The notes under the pieces were generated by a model that saw only the letters and a program-made list of their open reading frames with translations, did not search any database and was not told the origin of the DNA. This document shows, piece after piece, positions 1 through 8,082 of a stretch of 64,000 nucleotides of DNA. The stretch is from Bacteroidota bacterium (GTDB taxonomy: Bacteria; Bacteroidota; Bacteroidia; Chitinophagales; BACL12). The stretch's first letter is position 1; the number at the start of each line of letters is the position of its first letter. The position numbers were made by a program, and so were the translations under genes. Location of the stretch: assembly GCA_016706255.1 (NCBI GenBank), contig JADJJZ010000015.1, forward strand, positions 1-64,000, written 5' to 3'.

Positions 1-81
1 ATCATGGTGGTATCCTGGGGCTTCATCCATGTTTTTAAGGTATTTCATGCAAACCCCTAAAACCAGGTGGGCTATCGCTTA
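1..81 (-). CDS. Possible TPR-protein fragment at the window edge
   Basis: Read on the minus strand, the first 81 bases stay open to the window edge and give a short peptide with a spacing like a tetratricopeptide helix pair (AIAHLVLGVCMKYLKNMDEA, small residue, LG, then Y and a DEA turn). Stops lie just upstream, so either the gene is frameshifted here, as its neighbours are, or the resemblance is chance. The rest of the gene would be outside the window. The stretch from 82 to about 290 shows no supported feature. Confidence 0.22.
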
Positions 82-292
82 AATTTCACCTGCATACTTA
101 CTGTCCCTGAGCGTTTATACTCGCTCCAGCAACACCTCATCCGTTGAGGTCGTCATTCTTTGGAACGGTTAAATAGTAGTTGCAGCACGATTGTTATAAC
201 GTTAAAATTAGGTAAAAACCCAATAGCTAATTACCCGATTATTTGTTAAAAGTCACGGAATCCATATACAGCGCGGTTTCCGTGTCGGCAGT

Positions 293-1504
293 TTATGGGT
301 GCGTGCGGATGCCAGCCAAAAAGTGAAATAAAATGGAAAATCCAACTATATAACCTACAATTACAAACCAGCCGCCTTTTAACCAGGCACCAACCGATTT
401 TGCCTCCGGATACATATTCGTAATTGCCACACCGGCACTGGAGCCAAACCACAACATACTGCCCCCAAATCCAACAGCATAGGCCAACACACCCCAATCG
501 TAACCACCCTGATCAAGCGCCAGTTTGGTAAGTGGAATATTGTCGAAAACTACTGGAAATAAAGCCCAAAACAAAGGTAGTCTGCCACGAAGCAGGGGGT
601 AATGCATTTACGGGCATCATAGAGGCCATTAAGCACGAGACTGGAGCAGAAAAATGGTCCCGGCACAGCTTTTGGAGCTCTTCCCACTCAATTGCGTTAT
701 CGCTCCTATAATAAAACAGCTGCCCAAACCCCTGCAGGAAAATAAGATAAAATTGGCAGCAATGGCTCCACCCAAAATAAACACACAAACCAAGCTTGCG
801 ATAATCAATTTGGGTGCCTCATACCGCCCTTCAACATTGGGTGATAACGATGTTGCAAAAACCGCTGCGACAATCCCGAAAAACAAAAGGGCAGGAATAG
901 CTGCGCATAAGCATGCATAACATTCATGGGTTAACCCCCATCAATCCAAATCATCAGTGGTAGTATCCCCCAATACTGAACCGGAGCCGCCTCCGTTACT
1001 GGGCAACAATTGCAGCGAGATCCAATGATGAACTTTGCCCCGAAACACCACGTCGGGGAACACTTCCGCCAATCATAGCCGCAGCAATATTGTCGAGAAA
1101 TGAGGATAACAGAAATACAAATTAACAACACAAAGGCCCTGTCCAGTTGTCGGGCAATACTTTCGGCAGCAACTTCGGAATATGGGTATCTTCAAAAGTT
1201 TGGCCAATATGGCAAATCCGAGCAGTAAGCCCAGTAAATTAAGTAACACCTTCCATTCTTCTTCCAAGTGATGCACCAGGTTAAAATCTAAACCATTTTA
1301 AGAATCAAAACCGCTGCAAGTCCGCTCAATGCCACTTTTAATACATGATTGTGCATTAAAGCAATACCCAGCAAGGTTAACCAAACAGGATAAATTCAAC
1401 GGGGATGCCTGCAAAATCTATGGTTTTTCGGTTACCACCTGATGCAAAAAAACCATGGCCGGTAACACCAGGAAACAACATAAGGCAGTAGTAATTTTTG
1501 AGCA
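293..1504 (-). pseudogene. NhaD-like Na+/H+ antiporter (citrate-transporter superfamily), multiply frameshifted
   Basis: Minus-strand translation in alternating frames gives one continuous membrane transporter. The N-terminal hydrophobic segment lies at about 1440-1500, then FAGIPVEFILFGLTLLGIAL (about 1380-1430), HHLEEEWKVLLNLLGLLLGF (1210-1276), a GDTTT/LMIWIDG-type motif near 940-975, MFFGIVAAVFATSLSPNVEG (830-886) and the C-terminal half FWALFPVVFDNIPLTKLALD to about 293. The GDTTT-MIW motif and the late DNIPL segment are characteristic of NhaD/ArsB-type permeases, which exchange Na+ for protons across the inner membrane. At least six frame changes are needed, several in or near homopolymers, so the gene is broken as written. 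Consensus error is as likely as true decay. The next gene on the other strand is lutB-like, a plausible partner only by proximity. Confidence 0.7.
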
Positions 1505-1626
1505 TAATCAGGATAATGGAGGAAATCAAAAATAGGAACTATTTTGGGCATATCAAATATATGATAAGGAAAGATATTGACGTATATCTATGTATATGTA
1601 GTATTTTGTCCCGTTGCGAACAACAC

Positions 1627-3005
1627 ATGTCCAATTTACTGCAAACATTTTTACAAAAGCGGATACTAAAGCATTCGATAGTGAAACACAAACGCAAGTT
1701 GTTGTTTAATATCGAAGAAAGATAATGTCTACCGTTATTAAAGCAAAAAACAATATGCCGATTTAGAGTATGTTCCGCAAAAAGCTAAAAACAAAGTGGA
1801 AAGTGAAGGAAAATCTCGATAAGTATCTTATCCGAATTTGAAACCAAATTTCACAGCAAACGTGGTAAAGAGTAATATGGGCTAACAATGAAAAAAAAGA
1901 AGCTCAGCAGGAAAAACTGAAAATTCTACAAAAAGTGCCTGCATGGATGTTAAAGCTAAAAGTATGGCAACCGGAAGAAATTAACCTGAATGAGTTTTAA
2001 AGGAACATGATATTGAAAGTGTTGAAACCGATTTAGGTGAATATATTCAGCAGTTAGATGGTGAAGCACCTTACCATATTGTTACGCCTGCCATGCGCTA
2101 AGTAAAGACGATGTGGACAAATTGTTTCACAAAAACTCAATACTTGATTTAAATTTAACGGCCAGGAATTAACACTTGTTAAAGAAAAATTTGCGTCAAA
2201 AATATGTGCAGGCAGATGTTGGTTTCAGCGGTGCGAATTTTATTTATCCGGATATCGGCGGCATTGCAGTTACCGAAAATGAAGGTAACGGCAGATTAAG
2301 CACCAGTTTTCCTAAAACACATATTGTATTGGTGGGTATCGAAAAAATGCTTACCGGTGTAAACGATTTAAATATTTTCTGGCCATTGTTATCTACGTTT
2401 GGAACGGGTCAGAAAGTAACTGTATATAATACCATTTCACCGGACCAAAAAAGAAATTGAAGCCGACGGACCGGAAGAAATGTATGTGATATTGTTAGAC
2501 AATGGTCGCTCAAAATTATTGGCAGAAGAAAGACAACGAAGCATTGTATTGTATTCGTTGCGGCTCATGTTTAAATGCTTGTCCGGTATATAAAAATATT
2601 GGCGGACATACCTACAGCACAACTTATTCAGGACCTATCGGGTCAATTATTTCTCCGCATTTTAAGGGAATGGATGAGTTCAAACATTTAAGTAATGCAT
2701 CCAGTTTATGTGGTAATTGCACTGAGGTTTGTCCTATGAATATCGAGTTGCACAGTTTGTTGTTGTATAATAGAAATGAAGCTGTTGAAAAAGGGTATAG
2801 CACGTTAACTGAACGAACAGTCTGGAAACTATGGCGACGTTCAATGATGAACAGAAAAACGATGGAGAAACCTTCACCATCGATAAAAAATATGGCGCTG
2901 AAAATGTTGTTTAAAAATTCGTGGGGTAAGCGGAGGGAGATGTTTAAAATTGCGCCGAAGTCTTTCAATAAAATGTGGGATGAAAAGTTGACGACTACGG
3001 AGTGA
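1627..3005 (+). pseudogene. lutB: LutB-type iron-sulfur protein of L-lactate oxidation, multiply frameshifted
   Basis: Three-frame reading gives a protein of about 459 codons, close to the usual LutB/LldF length. The N-terminal part (about 1627-2160) carries a helical region, ENLDKYLSEFE-like and AKSMATEEINLNEFL-like segments, and HIVTPAMHLSKDD. Then 2176-2460 reads ADVGFSGANFIYPDIGG and NEGNGRLSTSFPKTHIVLVG, and 2470-3005 carries DGPEEMYVILLDNGRS and two ferredoxin-like cysteine clusters: CIRCGSCLNACPVYKNIGGH and CGNCTEVCPMNI. This matches the LutB subunit of the LutABC lactate dehydrogenase, which passes electrons through two 4Fe-4S clusters. Expected partners LutA and LutC are not in the window. 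Many one-base shifts occur (for example near 1690, 1740, 1870, 1990, 2160, 2455), so the reading frame is broken as given. Confidence 0.8.
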
Positions 3006-3067
3006 TGGGTTGATCGCTAAAATTTGAATTATTTATTTGGTAGTTAATTGGGTCCTATAGGGATGGT

Positions 3068-3640
3068 TCTCGCGATGATGTATTTTTCGGACGAGTGTGT
3101 TTCCGTACGATGTTTTTCTTGGAAGGATGTGTTTCTGTATGATGTGTTTCTCGCGAAGGCCGCAAAGGGCAAAGGGCGCGAAGGGTTGGTGTGGGTTTTT
3201 TCGGGGAGATGTTTTTGTATGATGTGTTTTTATAATGTGTTTCTTGGAAGGATGTGTTTCTCGCGAAGGCCGCAAAGGGCAAAGGGCGCGAAGGGTTGGG
3301 TGTGGGTTTTTTTCGGGATAATTTTTTTTGTATGATGTGTTTCTTGGAAGGATGTGTTTCCGTATGATGTGTTTCTCGCGAAGGCGCAAGGGCAAAGGGC
3401 GTGAAGGGTTGGTGTGGTTTTTTTGTAGGATGTGTTTTTCGGATGAATGTTTTTTTGTAAGATGTGTTTCTTGGTAGGATGTGATTCTCGCAAAGCTGCC
3501 AAGGGCAAAGGGCGCGAAGGGAGGGTGTGGTTTTTTTGAACGATATGTTTTTTTTGTATGCTGTGGTTTGCTTGGATATGTTTCTCGCATATGCGGGGGA
3601 GGCAAAGCGCGCTAAGGGAGGGTGTAATTTTTTTTGATAG
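3068..3640. repeat. Tandem array of about 110-bp units, about five copies, G-rich on the plus strand
   Basis: A G/T-rich core beginning TCTCGCGAAGGCCGCAAAGG, followed by GCAAAGGGCGCGAAGGG and a TTGGTGTGGG-T-tract, recurs at about 3148, 3258, 3372, 3484 and 3580, a spacing of roughly 96-114 bp. Between the cores lie runs of a shorter element, GATGTGTTTCTTGGAAG, repeated one to three times. Copies 1 and 2 are nearly identical; copies 3 to 5 drift progressively. The core resembles the CGCAAAGG-type interspersed repeats common between Bacteroidota genes. Repeat periodicity keeps long reading frames open on both strands, but these have no protein-like features and I do not call them genes. Confidence 0.85.
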
Positions 3641-3697
3641 AATTGGGGGTAACAATAAATTTTTGGGTTTTAACGTTTGTTGGGGAAACTCACACCT

Positions 3698-5031
3698 ATG
3701 CGTATATTAATTGCTACTTTGTTTGTGTTTAGTATACTTGAATTATCTGCGCAATCTCAACCCATAACATTTTCTGTTTATTTTGAAAAGGGCAAGGCCG
3801 ATTTAAATCCTGCTGATGCTTTAACCATTGATGATTTTTTGGCTTTGGCTAAGGATTCGAGTTATAATGCGGTGTTTTTAAAAGGTTATGCTGATCCTGA
3901 TGGTTCGGATGCTTCAAATATGTCGTTGTCGGAAGCGCGTGGGTAATGTGAGTGCTAAGTTTATGGTAACCGTTATGCAGTGGAAAACAAATATTATGGT
4001 GAAACAAATGCCATCAATAAAAATAAAACGGAAGCTGAAAAAGCAATGAACAGAAGAGTGGATATTATTTTATGGACCGATTATAAACTGGCACAACGAA
4101 ATAAAAAACCACAAGTTTTTTTGTTAAACCCAATCGCGATATTGAATTTACTGCTGCCGAAGGAACAAGAATTAAAATCCCTGCAAATAGTCTGGTTTAT
4201 GAAAATGGTAGCGTGCCAAACGGTGATGTAACAATTGCCATTACCGAATATTATTCGATGCTGGATATTATAAATCAAAAATTAACTACTACATCAAACG
4301 GACAGGTTTTGGAATCGGCCGGCATGATAAATATTGAGGCATCGAGAAATGATAATGCCTTGCGATTAAAAGGCGGAACCTTAATGGAGGTGCAGTTTGC
4401 CGAGCGTGAAGAAAATGATGGATTCGGATTATTTTATGGTAATGAAAATGCAAGAACGCAAGTAGTTAACTGGACACCGGCGGCTAATCCTTCGGAAATT
4501 GATAAGGTATGGAATATTTCCGGTGCAAAATTATTTGTGAGCGATACAATTGAAAAATGGCGCAGCAAATTCGACTTTAATAAATTAGGTCAGCGCATTA
4601 AAGTTACGGAACGTTGGGTCGAAAATGAAGGCACTTCATACGACACATTAATTATGGATAAAACAATTAATGCGAATAAAATTATTTTGCAAGCCACGCG
4701 ATTAGGTTGGATAAATTGTGATCAGTTTTATGAAGATAATAAACCTACCGTTGAATTATATGTCGATGCCGTTAAAGATTATAAAACGGAAATTGTTTTA
4801 ATATTTACCGACCGAAAAGGAATGATATTACCTAGCGATAATGGTGACGGCAAATTAGTTTTTCATAATGTGCCTCAGGGCGAAAAAGCAATAATTACCG
4901 GCGTGGGCTCTGCCGAAGGAAAATTATATTTCGCAAAACTCGACCTGGTTACAGCTGCCACCGCTGTAAAACTCGATATGCAGGAAACAGCAATTAAAGA
5001 TATTTCGGGGCAACTCGCCACATTAAATTAG
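3698..5031 (+). pseudogene. Secreted protein with OmpA-like domain, frameshifted
   Basis: The first frame (from ATG 3698, MRILIATLFVFSILELSAQS) has a signal peptide followed by VYFEKGKADLNPADALTIDD and VFLKGYADPDGSDASNMSLS, the typical start of an OmpA/MotB C-terminal fold that binds peptidoglycan. After a shift near 3943 the OmpA fold ends with AMNRRVDIIL (about 4035-4075). After another near 4120 a long domain follows: RDIEFTAAEGTRIKIPANSL then VTIAITEYYSMLDIINQ, the pattern of a ZU5/GAIN-like bacterial surface domain that often precedes carboxypeptidase-like repeats. The last 272 codons (4213-5031) are open. At least three indels are needed. Probable role is an envelope-attached surface protein; the specific function is unknown. 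Upstream ATG 3677 is in frame but the signal peptide favours 3698. Confidence 0.6.
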
Positions 5032-5248
5032 TGGAATTGTTACACAATTTTCGAAAAAGTAAAAATTATGTCCCCAATCTCGCAAGCTGATTAATGCGCC
5101 GATAAGCAATGTTTGTAAGGGTTTTGTGCTTGGGTACAGTTTTTGGCTCGTTTATATTATAAGATATAACAACGGAAACAGAATAAATGTGTATTTGAAA
5201 GATATCTGTTTATACTTGAATTTTGAATCATCAAAAAAACACATGATT

Positions 5249-5587
5249 ATGTTGAGCATAGAAAATTTAAAAGCGATATTACCGGGAATAGTAACCAGAG
5301 TGGCTATTAATTATCCGATTGCATATATTAATTCGGTATCATTTATTGTAAAAAATACAATTGTTGCTGCCTGTTTCTGGAGCGAAAAACATGAAGAAGC
5401 AGCTAAACGTTTGGCATTGGCATTTCATCAGGATAATAACAGCAGTTGTTTTATTTTTCAAACGGGAACCGAAGCCGCAGATATTCAGCATGGCGAAATT
5501 GAAATTACCGGTACCGATGAAAAAGGAAAAGATTTTATTGTGTCACTCCCTTATCAGCATTTAATTCGTTACCGAATGGCTTCCTGA
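5249..5587 (+). CDS. Small uncharacterised protein, paralogue of the next gene
   Basis: About 112 residues beginning MLSIENLKAILPGI. I do not recognise the family. The first half (VAINYPIAYINSVSFIVKN) aligns by eye with the product of the gene at 5802 (IALTLPVAYIQSIVFFNGK), which marks the two as tandem paralogues. There is no signal peptide or membrane segment, so a soluble cytoplasmic protein is likely. The frame is open from 5126, but the extra N-terminal residues do not resemble the paralogue, so I prefer ATG 5249 (5243 is also possible). Upstream 5032-5242 holds nothing I can name. Confidence 0.5.
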   Translation: MLSIENLKAILPGIVTRVAINYPIAYINSVSFIVKNTIVAACFWSEKHEEAAKRLALAFHQDNNSSCFIFQTGTEAADIQHGEIEITGTDEKGKDFIVSLPYQHLIRYRMAS

Positions 5588-5801
5588 TTTTAATATTTTC
5601 TACAAACAAATTTTATCGGCCTGCGATAGGTATTGGTTTTGTCGCATGTTTTGACTGTCTGAAAGCGTTGATTTTACTGACTTCCTGACAGTTTCCTGAT
5701 TTATTTTCCGTATTCGGCAAACTTCTGTTGCTGATAGCGCAACATTTTGTATTTGATTTTGCGTGGTAAGGTGTGCATTTTTGACCTTGTAAACAGCACA
5801 C

Positions 5802-6089
5802 ATGTTCAACCGGAAAAATATCGACCACATCATTGCAAAATTGGTAACGCATATTGCGCTAACACTTCCGGTAGCCTATATTCAATCAATTGTATTTTTT
5901 AATGGTAAAACAAAAATTGCCGATTGTTCGTGGGAGCATTTTCAGCAAAATGGTTATTTACAATTTTATGGACCCGATGAAACAGGAATTGAATTTGCAA
6001 AAATGAAACCCACCGTTGTAGTTTATGCAATTGATATGGATGGCAGCAAACGCGAATTTACCACGCCATTGGGAAATATATTTATGTAA
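5802..6089 (+). CDS. Small uncharacterised protein, paralogue of the previous gene
   Basis: A 95-residue product starting MFNRKNIDHIIAKLVTHIAL. It shares with the 5249 gene the sequence pattern hydrophobic-P-[IV]-AYI-[NQ]-S-[VI], then a beta-strand-like stretch and a Trp near residue 45 (CSWEHF versus CFWSEK). No domain is recognised, and there is no signal peptide. It is followed within 30 bp by a strong hairpin terminator, so it probably ends a transcription unit. The 214-bp gap between the two paralogues contains no clear gene. Confidence 0.5.
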   Translation: MFNRKNIDHIIAKLVTHIALTLPVAYIQSIVFFNGKTKIADCSWEHFQQNGYLQFYGPDETGIEFAKMKPTVVVYAIDMDGSKREFTTPLGNIFM

Positions 6090-6114
6090 CAGTTTTTTTT
6101 CATGCCTGACAGAT

Positions 6115-6149
6115 AAAGGGGTAAACGAGAGGAGCGTTTCCCCTTTTTT
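6115..6149 (+). terminator. Rho-independent terminator
   Basis: AAAGGGG-T-AAACG pairs with CGTTT-CCCCTTT around an AGAGGAG loop and is followed by a T run. It closes the small-gene unit ending at 6089. Confidence 0.8.
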
Positions 6150-6268
6150 AATTGCTAATTTCTATAAATAAAATAAAAATAAAAAATATTTTGGAGCATC
6201 CACATTTTTCACCCAATGAAAATCGTTGCCCGCTCTTCATTGCAACAAGCCACTAATTTTAAATATAC

Positions 6269-6366
6269 CTCAAAATCGGTTGTTACATTGGTACATCGGT
6301 ACATTATCAAATTGGTACATTAGCTTGTTTTCATTTCCGATCGGGGCTAGAAATTACTATATCGTT
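6269..6366 (+). repeat. Dispersed GGTACATT repeat, copy 1
   Basis: Begins CTCAAAATCGGTTGTTACAT and continues with three iterations of an approximately 11-nt TTGGTACAT motif, then a tail containing TTTCCGATCGGGGCTAGA. The same order of elements is found inverted at 10050-10150 and in shortened form at 8025-8082. Confidence 0.75.
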
Positions 6367-6839
6367 TCTATCACAACTAAATTTGATAATCCTTTATCGT
6401 TTTGAGTTATTATTTATACTTAAATATTTTAATGGAGTATTGTTTTTTTACCACAAAGAACGCTGAGAAAATACACACAAAGGGCACAGAGGAATTATTC
6501 GTTAATTTAAGTTTTACGAATAAAATTTAATTAGGAAAACATAATTAAAATTTAACTCGTAATTCTCCGCGACCTCGTATGTTTACTTTTTTAAGGAAAT
6601 TAATTGAAATTTTAAGATTTTAGTAGAAAAATAAGGGAAAAGGATGAGAGATGATCTGCGCCCAAGCAACCTTAAGGTATGCACACACAGAGAACTATCC
6701 TCATTCTTTTCGCTTCTTCATTAAGTCTGAATAGAATTTAAGAGCATTTGTATAACGAATGACTTTGGATAAATCCACGAGACAAGACTAAGGAAGAACT
6801 TCCTTATTAATTATTATTCATTTATTAAACCTTAAATCA
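6367..6839. other. Long non-coding stretch before the IS110 transposase
   Basis: No gene is visible. It contains a CACAAAG-type interspersed repeat at 6450-6492 (ACCACAAAGAACGCTGAGAA followed by ACACACAAAGGGCACAGAGG) and a perfect hairpin at 6789-6806 (TAAGGAAG-AA-CTTCCTTA) about 34 bp before the transposase ATG. IS110-group elements carry a structured non-coding left end that encodes the bridge RNA, so part of this stretch probably belongs to the element; the exact left boundary cannot be set by eye. Confidence 0.4.
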
Positions 6840-7921
6840 ATGGAAAAGAATCAGACAAAGCGTCGGTATTGATTGTTCCAAGGATCACCTGGACTGTAGT
6901 TTTGGTATTATGCATGCTTCATTTGATGAAGTAATCCTTTCTAATTCAAAATTTACGAACAATGCTGCAGGACTAAAAAAATTATTATTGTGGAGCAAAA
7001 AACTAATGAATACCGATTGCGAGGTGGTGTTTTTAATGGAGGCTACAGGTGTTTATCATGAACGGGCTGCATTGTTTTTATTTGAAAGTAAAAATAAAGT
7101 AGCTGTGTTATTGCCCAATAAAGTGAAAGCTTTTGCCGGCACGCTTAAAGTAAAGACAGTGAATGATAAAGAATGTGCTAAAATCATTGCGTTGTTTGGC
7201 CTGGAAAAGAATGTAGACCCATGGTCACCTCCTCAAGAAGTGTTTAACCAAATCCGCCAGTTGACGCGGGAACGCGACCAATTACTGCTTGAGCGAACAA
7301 TGAAGAAAAACCAACTTCACGCTGAAAAAGTGGCATGGCCAAACAGTGGTAGCATTAAAAGAATCGAACAGCAGTTGAAAATAATGAATAAGCAAATTAA
7401 AGAAATTGAAACAGAGATTAAGGATCTAATCAACGCTAACCCTTGTTTAAAAGAAAAAATGAAAAAGTTGTGCAGTATAAAAGGAGTTGGAATGATTACC
7501 GCAGCTATTGTTGTGGCAGAAACAAATGGATTTAATCTCATTAGAAATAAAAGTCAATTAGTCAGTTATGCAGGGCTAGATGTGATAGAGAAGCAATCAG
7601 GGACATCGGTGAGAGGTAAAACGCGAATATCAAAAAGAGGAAATAAATATTTACGAAAATGTTTATACTTCCCGGCCTTTACATCAATTAATCATTATGA
7701 ACCATCAAAAAATTTATATACCAGAATAATATCTAAAACAGGATTAAAAATGAAAGGAGCAGTTGCAGTGCAACGTAAAATATTAGTGCTAATATATGTA
7801 TTATGGAAAAAGGATCCAGTTCTTTGATCCGGATTATCATAAAGCAAAGCAAGAAGAGCCACATCAAGATGCAGCTCTTCACGAACTAGCAAAAGCCGTT
7901 CTGTTTATAAAACAAATTTAC
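6840..7921 (+). mobile_element. IS110-family insertion sequence (coding part)
   Basis: The single transposase gene of an IS110-type element, read from ATG 6840 to TAA near 7921 when two frame changes are allowed (near 6858 and near 7820). IS110 elements lack terminal inverted repeats, so the outer ends are not directly visible and this interval covers only the coding part. The element sits between two direct copies of the GGTACATT repeat (6269-6366 and 8025-8082) and between a CACAAAG repeat (6450) and its inverted relative (7940-7983), as if it had inserted into a repeat-rich intergenic region. Confidence 0.75.
6910..7827 (+). CDS. IS110-family transposase (DEDD recombinase), ends frameshifted
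   Basis: The longest open part, 305 residues, has the IS110 layout: an N-terminal RuvC-like DEDD catalytic domain and a C-terminal Transposase_20 domain (LCSIKGVGMITAAIVVAETN, then YAGLDVIEKQSGTSVRGKTR and KRGNKYLRKCLY with the nucleophile-region serine). The first catalytic Asp lies upstream of this ATG: GIDCSKDHLDCSF is in the same frame (6868 onward) but has no start codon, while the natural start MEKNQTK at 6840 is one base out of frame. The Glu of LMEATGVYHE is present. The third motif reads NDKECAK, with Cys where the family usually has the second Asp of D-x-x-D. The natural C terminus (FDPDYHKAKQEEPHQ...) is in another frame after 7820. The element is therefore probably inactive as written. 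Confidence 0.85.
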   Translation: MHASFDEVILSNSKFTNNAAGLKKLLLWSKKLMNTDCEVVFLMEATGVYHERAALFLFESKNKVAVLLPNKVKAFAGTLKVKTVNDKECAKIIALFGLEKNVDPWSPPQEVFNQIRQLTRERDQLLLERTMKKNQLHAEKVAWPNSGSIKRIEQQLKIMNKQIKEIETEIKDLINANPCLKEKMKKLCSIKGVGMITAAIVVAETNGFNLIRNKSQLVSYAGLDVIEKQSGTSVRGKTRISKRGNKYLRKCLYFPAFTSINHYEPSKNLYTRIISKTGLKMKGAVAVQRKILVLIYVLWKKDPVL

Positions 7922-7939
7922 TAAAAATTAGGATTTTAA

Positions 7940-7983
7940 CATAGAATCTCTGTGGGCTGTTTCTCCGGGGACTCTGTGGTTAC
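7940..7983 (-). repeat. CTCTGTGG interspersed repeat, inverted relative of the one at 6450
   Basis: AATCTCTGTGGGCTG and GGGGACTCTGTGGTTACC are the reverse-complement form of the ACCACAGAG/CACAAAG interspersed repeats seen between many Bacteroidota genes. Together with 6450-6492 it frames the IS110 element in opposite orientation. Confidence 0.55.
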
Positions 7984-8024
7984 CCTTTGCAAATTATAAA
8001 TCAACGCTCCGAATTTTATTTTCA

Positions 8025-8082
8025 CTCAAAATTTGGCTGTTCCATTGGTACATTGGTACATTATCACATCGGTACATTAATT
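8025..8082 (+). repeat. Dispersed GGTACATT repeat, copy 2 (truncated)
   Basis: CTCAAAATTTGGCTGTTCCA followed by three TTGGTACAT-type iterations, stopping exactly at the stop codon of the T9SS gene on the minus strand. Compared with copies 1 and 3 it lacks the GATCGGGGCTAGA tail. Confidence 0.7.

Noticed and set aside
654..920. Plus-strand ORF of 88 codons
   Set aside because: Antisense shadow of the NhaD-like antiporter.
3148..3640. CRISPR array
   Set aside because: Spacing is about 110 bp, the units themselves vary and the intervening modules are also repeats, so there are no unique spacers; no cas genes are near.
3033..3655. Long open reading frames on the minus strand (190 and 141 codons) and one of 95 codons on the plus strand
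   Set aside because: They are generated by the tandem repeat; the translations are Lys/His/Pro-rich periodic sequences in several overlapping frames, without start context or domains.
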